Positions 33,158-36,355 of a stretch of DNA of 36,355 nucleotides are shown here, piece by piece. Below the pieces are notes generated by a model. The model saw nothing but the letters and a program-made list of their open reading frames with translations, was not told where the DNA came from and did not search any database. This DNA is from an uncultured Caryophanales bacterium (GTDB lineage Bacteria; Bacillota_I; Bacilli_A; Acholeplasmatales; Anaeroplasmataceae): assembly GCA_946626345.1 (NCBI GenBank), contig CAMOUB010000006.1, positions 1 to 36,355 on the forward strand, read 5' to 3'. A program made the translations under genes and the position numbers. Position 1 is the stretch's first letter; each line of letters begins with the position of its first letter.

Positions 33158-34630
33158 TTATTTCAATTTTTTGATAATTTTAGGTATATTTTTAATAATT
33201 TCAGTGATTGTGACTGTCTCACAACATGCTTTTAGATTTATGGCTGCTTCTTCTAATATATAGCTTGCAAGAGTAGATATTTTATATACAGATTCATTTT
33301 TTAAATATGCTAATAAGCCAGATAATATACCAGATAATGCATCACCTGATCCTGCTTTTGCTAAAGAGGTAGAGCCAATATAATTAATAGCTATATCATT
33401 ATTATTTACAATAATTGTTGATGCACTTTTTAAAACTAATGTAATATTATATTCTTTAGCAAATTTAATTGCATAATCAATTGGATTTAATTTAATATCA
33501 CTTACTTTAACATTAATTAATCTTTCAAATTCTTTTAAATGAGGAGTTAATATAACTTCACATTTTTTATTTTTTAATATATCAACTCCATATTTAGCAA
33601 TTGTATTAATTCCATCAGCATCTATTAATAATCTTTTAGTATAGTTATTTAATAAATATTTAATTGATAAATATAAATCTAAAGATACACACATACCCAT
33701 TCCTATTGAAATAGAATCACTTCTTTTAATAATATCGTCTAATATCTTTTCATCATATTTTATATGACCATTATCTTCAGGAATTTTATTTACAATTAAT
33801 TCAGGGTTAGTTAATGCATATAAATTATATACTGATTCAGGAACAAATAAATTTTGATATCCTACACCCATTTTAAATGATAATAATGCTAAATAGCTTA
33901 TTTTAGATGCCCCAGGATAATTATTAGAGCTTGCAATAATTGATGCTTTTCCATATGATGATTTATTTGTATTTCTTAACCTAATAGGAAATATATTCTT
34001 AAAATCTTCTTTTTCTACAATATGAATATATTCATTAGGCTTTATCATATTAACTTTTACAATCTCAATTTTTTTATAAGAATCTAAGCCATCATCTAAT
34101 AACATTCCTGTTTTTATATATTCTACAGTTATACATAAATTAGATTTAATAAATGCTCCATAAGATATACCTGAATCTGCATCTATACCTGATGGTATAT
34201 CTAATGATACAATATTTTTATTTGAGTTATTAATTTTATTTATTATATCTATATATTCATTATTTAAGCTTCTTTTTAATCCTATTCCAAAGATTCCATC
34301 AATTATTAAATCATATTTGCTAAAATCAATTTCTTTAACAATTTTACCCATAAATTTATCTAAATTAATTAAGGCATCATTATTTTTAATTTCAGATATT
34401 ATATATGCTTCAACATTAATATTTAAAGAAAGAAAATATCTGCCTAAAACTAATGCATCACCTGCATTACCACCACTACCTAAAACTAATAAAACATTTT
34501 TAGGATTATAATATTTTAATGTTTTTTTAGCCATTTTTATTCCTGCATCTTCCATTAAATCATATGATTTAATTTTTGATTGTGTAGCTAAATCAATTCT
34601 TTTCATTTCTTCTTTTCTTAATGCATACAT
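33158..34630 (-). CDS. nnrDE: Bifunctional NAD(P)HX epimerase / NAD(P)HX dehydratase
   Basis: This 490-residue fusion repairs hydrated NADH and NADPH. The N-terminal YjeF_N epimerase (about 1-200) has 'SYDLMEDAGIKMA', 'VLGSGGNAGDALVLGRYF' and 'DGIFGIGLKR' with 'DIPSGIDADSG'. The C-terminal ribokinase-like dehydratase (about 215-490) has 'YPGASKISYLALLSFKMGVG', 'LTPHLKEFERL' and 'STSLAKAGSGDALSGILSGLL', including the nucleotide and catalytic motifs. Fusion of both activities is common in bacteria (YjeF). It is transcribed away from uppS from a strong promoter that contains a 21-bp palindrome. Confidence 0.95.
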   Translation of the reverse strand: MYALRKEEMKRIDLATQSKIKSYDLMEDAGIKMAKKTLKYYNPKNVLLVLGSGGNAGDALVLGRYFLSLNINVEAYIISEIKNNDALINLDKFMGKIVKEIDFSKYDLIIDGIFGIGLKRSLNNEYIDIINKINNSNKNIVSLDIPSGIDADSGISYGAFIKSNLCITVEYIKTGMLLDDGLDSYKKIEIVKVNMIKPNEYIHIVEKEDFKNIFPIRLRNTNKSSYGKASIIASSNNYPGASKISYLALLSFKMGVGYQNLFVPESVYNLYALTNPELIVNKIPEDNGHIKYDEKILDDIIKRSDSISIGMGMCVSLDLYLSIKYLLNNYTKRLLIDADGINTIAKYGVDILKNKKCEVILTPHLKEFERLINVKVSDIKLNPIDYAIKFAKEYNITLVLKSASTIIVNNNDIAINYIGSTSLAKAGSGDALSGILSGLLAYLKNESVYKISTLASYILEEAAINLKACCETVTITEIIKNIPKIIKKLK

Positions 34631-34649
34631 ATAATTATCACCTACATAA

Positions 34650-34678
34650 ATTATATATCTTAAAAAGATATATTACAA
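34650..34678 (-). promoter_or_regulatory. Promoter of the NAD(P)HX repair gene with internal palindrome
   Basis: The minus strand has TTGTAA (34673-34678), a 17-bp spacer and TATAAT (34650-34655). The perfect inverted repeat ATATATCTT-aaa-AAGATATAT (34653-34673) fills the spacer between the two boxes, an operator-like position. Confidence 0.72.
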
Positions 34679-34690
34679 ATTTTATAAATA

Positions 34691-34699
34691 TGTTATAAT
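34691..34699 (+). promoter_or_regulatory. uppS-ispH promoter (extended -10)
   Basis: TGTTATAAT with the hexamer at 34694-34699 predicts a start near 34706, right at the GAGGTGA ribosome site, giving a leader of only about 12 bases. This excludes the GTG at 34709 as start codon. Confidence 0.55.
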
Positions 34700-34717
34700 T
34701 TTTTTGAGGTGATTATT

Positions 34718-35440
34718 ATGGCAGAACTTGATATGACAAGAATCCCAAATCATGTTGCGATTATATTAGATGGTAATGGTAGATGGGCAAAAGAAAGAAA
34801 TAAACCAAGAATATATGGCCATAGACATGGAGCTTTTAATTTACGTGATTTAGCTAGATATGCTAACTCTATCGGTATTAAATATTTAACTGTTTATTGT
34901 TTTTCTACTGAAAACTGGAAAAGACCTGAAAAAGAGGTAAGCTTTTTAATGAATACACCATCTTGGTATATTAAAAGATTTTGGAAATCAATGGTAGAAA
35001 ATACTACTATTAGATATAAAATGATAGGAAGACGAGATAGATTACCTAAAAAGCTATTAAATGCTATTACAGATATTGAAAAAGAAACAGAAAATCATAC
35101 AGGATTAACTCTTACTTTCGCAATTGATTATGGAAGCTATGATGAAATCACTACTGCTGTTAAAAAAATTGCAGCTGATGTAAAAGATGGAAAATTAGAT
35201 ATTGAGGATATAAATGAAAAAACAATTGAATCTAATTTATTTACTAAGGATTATCCTCAATTAGATTTATTAATTAGAACATCAGGAGAATATAGAATAT
35301 CTAATTATTTATTATGGCAAATGGCATATAGTGAATTATACTTTACTAATACATATTTCCCTGATTTTACACCAGAAAAATTCAAAGAGGCTTTAATAGA
35401 TTTCCAATCAAGAAATAGACGCTTTGGTGGATTAAAATGA
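34718..35440 (+). CDS. uppS: Isoprenyl (undecaprenyl) diphosphate synthase
   Basis: This 240-residue cis-prenyltransferase, counted from ATG 34718, extends farnesyl diphosphate with isopentenyl units to make the lipid carrier for cell-wall synthesis. 'IILDGNGRWAKER' contains the catalytic Asp (D18). 'YGHRHG', 'TVYCFSTENWKRP' and 'RTSGEYRISNYLLWQ' are the family motifs. ATG 34718 has GAGGTGA 5 bases upstream; the in-frame GTG at 34709 overlaps that site and is rejected. The stop overlaps the ispH start (ATGA), so an isoprenoid-building enzyme and an isoprenoid-using enzyme are coupled. The usual neighbours frr and cdsA are not here. Confidence 0.95.
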   Translation: MAELDMTRIPNHVAIILDGNGRWAKERNKPRIYGHRHGAFNLRDLARYANSIGIKYLTVYCFSTENWKRPEKEVSFLMNTPSWYIKRFWKSMVENTTIRYKMIGRRDRLPKKLLNAITDIEKETENHTGLTLTFAIDYGSYDEITTAVKKIAADVKDGKLDIEDINEKTIESNLFTKDYPQLDLLIRTSGEYRISNYLLWQMAYSELYFTNTYFPDFTPEKFKEALIDFQSRNRRFGGLK

Positions 35441-36306
35441 TTATTCATAGATTAGAGCCACAAGGCTTTTGTAAAGGGGTTATTATGGCAATTGATATTG
35501 CAAAAAAATCAGTAAATGATAAAAATATCAAAAAGCCAATTTATATGTTAGGGGCATTAATTCATAATGAACACATTATTAATGAATTAAAAGATTTAGG
35601 TATTATTATTATTGATGATAAAAATAAAACAAGATTAGAATTATTAGATTTAATTAATGATAATTGCGGTACAGTTATAATATCTGCCCATGGAGCATCT
35701 GATTTAGTTTATAAAAAAATAAAAGAAAAAGGACTAGATTTAATAGATGCAACATGTCCTTATGTTAAATTAGTTCATGAAAAAATTGCTAAAAAAATTA
35801 AAGATGGATATGATATTTTATATATAGGAGCTAAAGGACATCCTGAATGTGAAGGTGTAATTACAAATAGTGATAAGATTCATCTAATTACTTCTTCTAA
35901 TATTATTGATACATATATAAATAATGATAAAATTTATGCAACAAATCAAACTACTTTATCAATATATGAAATAGATAATATTTATAATAAAATTAAAGAA
36001 TTATATCCTAATACAATTATTGATAATAAAATATGTGATGCAACAACTAAAAGGCAAAAGGCAGTTTATGAATCACCTTTAGTAGATTTATTAATAGTTG
36101 TAGGTGATTCTAGATCATCAAATACTAAAAAATTAAATGATGTTGGAATTAAAAAAGGATTAAAAACATTATTAATTGAAGATGTAAATCAAATCATAGA
36201 TTATGATTTTAATAATATTAATTCTATTGCAATTACATCAGGTGCATCTACTCCAAGCTATATAGTAGATGAAATAATTGAATACGTGAAAAAAGTGAGA
36301 CCTTAA
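35437..36306 (+). CDS. ispH: 4-hydroxy-3-methylbut-2-enyl diphosphate reductase
   Basis: This 289-residue iron-sulfur enzyme performs the last step of the MEP pathway, giving isopentenyl and dimethylallyl diphosphate. The three cluster cysteines lie in 'PQGFCKGV' (C12), 'DATCPYVKLVH' and 'NKICDATTKRQ'. 'ISAHGAS', 'GAKGHPECEGV', 'TNQTTLS', 'VVGDSRSSNTKKL' and 'SGASTPSYIV' supply the substrate-binding residues. There is no S1-domain fusion. It shows that the organism makes isoprenoids by the MEP route, which separates it from Mollicutes lacking that pathway. It overlaps uppS by 4 bases. Confidence 0.97.
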   Translation: MIIHRLEPQGFCKGVIMAIDIAKKSVNDKNIKKPIYMLGALIHNEHIINELKDLGIIIIDDKNKTRLELLDLINDNCGTVIISAHGASDLVYKKIKEKGLDLIDATCPYVKLVHEKIAKKIKDGYDILYIGAKGHPECEGVITNSDKIHLITSSNIIDTYINNDKIYATNQTTLSIYEIDNIYNKIKELYPNTIIDNKICDATTKRQKAVYESPLVDLLIVVGDSRSSNTKKLNDVGIKKGLKTLLIEDVNQIIDYDFNNINSIAITSGASTPSYIVDEIIEYVKKVRP

Positions 36307-36318
36307 AAGTCTCACTTT
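36292..36318. terminator. Bidirectional terminator after ispH
   Basis: AAAGTGAGAC and GTCTCACTTT form a perfect 10-bp stem around a 7-base loop that contains most of the ispH stop codon. T-rich tails follow on both strands, as expected between convergent genes. Confidence 0.85.
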
Positions 36319-36355
36319 ATTTTATATAATCTTTCAATACTGGTACATTATTAAT
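36317..36355 (-). CDS. 3' end of a convergent gene (partial)
   Basis: The minus strand from the window edge reads INNVPVLKDYIK and then a TAA stop at 36317-36319, immediately inside the bidirectional terminator. The convergent layout and the terminator's T tail on this strand support a real gene end. Only 12 residues are visible, so no function is proposed. Confidence 0.35.
   Translation of the reverse strand: MNNVPVLKDYIK

Noticed and set aside
34709-34720. GTG at 34709 as uppS start
   Set aside because: It overlaps the ribosome binding site of ATG 34718 and lies only about 3 bases after the predicted transcript start.
1-36355. Mollicutes genetic code (TGA as Trp)
   Set aside because: Several confident genes end in TGA with matching overlaps (for example ATGA junctions), and conserved Trp positions use TGG.

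Overview
The window is about 36 kb of very AT-rich DNA read with the standard bacterial code: genes end in TGA as well as TAA and TAG, and Trp is TGG. Gene content fits a low-GC Bacillota (Firmicutes), probably an uncultured Erysipelotrichia- or RF39/Acholeplasma-like Bacilli lineage. The evidence is AGGAGG-type ribosome binding sites, the nusB-xseAB-tlyA-recN block, a processive-glycolipid-type GT4 enzyme with a YbhN-like flippase, glgA-glgC, and isoprenoid genes of the MEP route. The lineage call is an inference; no 16S rRNA gene is present.

Region 1 (1-2300) is accessory DNA. A type IIG-like restriction-modification gene (minus strand) is broken exactly at its methylase entry motif GEYYTP, by sequence that looks like the 5' end of a group II intron running off the left edge. 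Next to it is a small serine recombinase with a TTG start. It is surrounded by nested inverted repeats, by a 15-16 bp sequence present in opposite orientation on both sides, and by four copies of a TGCAACCCCC-like motif spaced 31-33 bp. A tRNA-Leu(CAA) closes the region.

Region 2 (2350-14000) is mostly housekeeping: argS with a flippase and a glycolipid glycosyltransferase (minus); a membrane-anchored, cysteine-free thioredoxin-like protein; glgA-glgC for glycogen synthesis (plus); a DEAD-box-type RNA helicase and DNA polymerase IV (minus); a small Lys-rich membrane protein and a Cof-type HAD phosphatase (plus). Several intrinsic terminators and good -35/-10 promoters can be read directly.

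Region 3 (13990-24700) is the most unusual part: a seven-gene minus-strand operon with one strong promoter (24669-24697) and a terminator at 13972-13993. In order it encodes phosphoglycerate mutase GpmI, two halves of a heterodimeric ABC exporter, glycerate kinase, a small P-loop kinase, a 1047-residue TIR-STAND-TPR-like protein, and an alpha/beta hydrolase. Genes overlap or are separated by 1-3 bases. The TIR protein has the NLR-like layout (TIR effector, P-loop NTPase switch, helical-repeat sensor) known from anti-phage proteins, yet here it is locked into a glycerate/phosphoglycerate and export operon.

Region 4 (24700-36355) holds the compact nusB-xseA-xseB-tlyA-recN operon, a tandem pair of multi-spanning EAL phosphodiesterases with degenerate GGDEF domains, the bifunctional NAD(P)HX repair enzyme, and divergently transcribed uppS-ispH. 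The last bases are the 3' end of a convergent gene.
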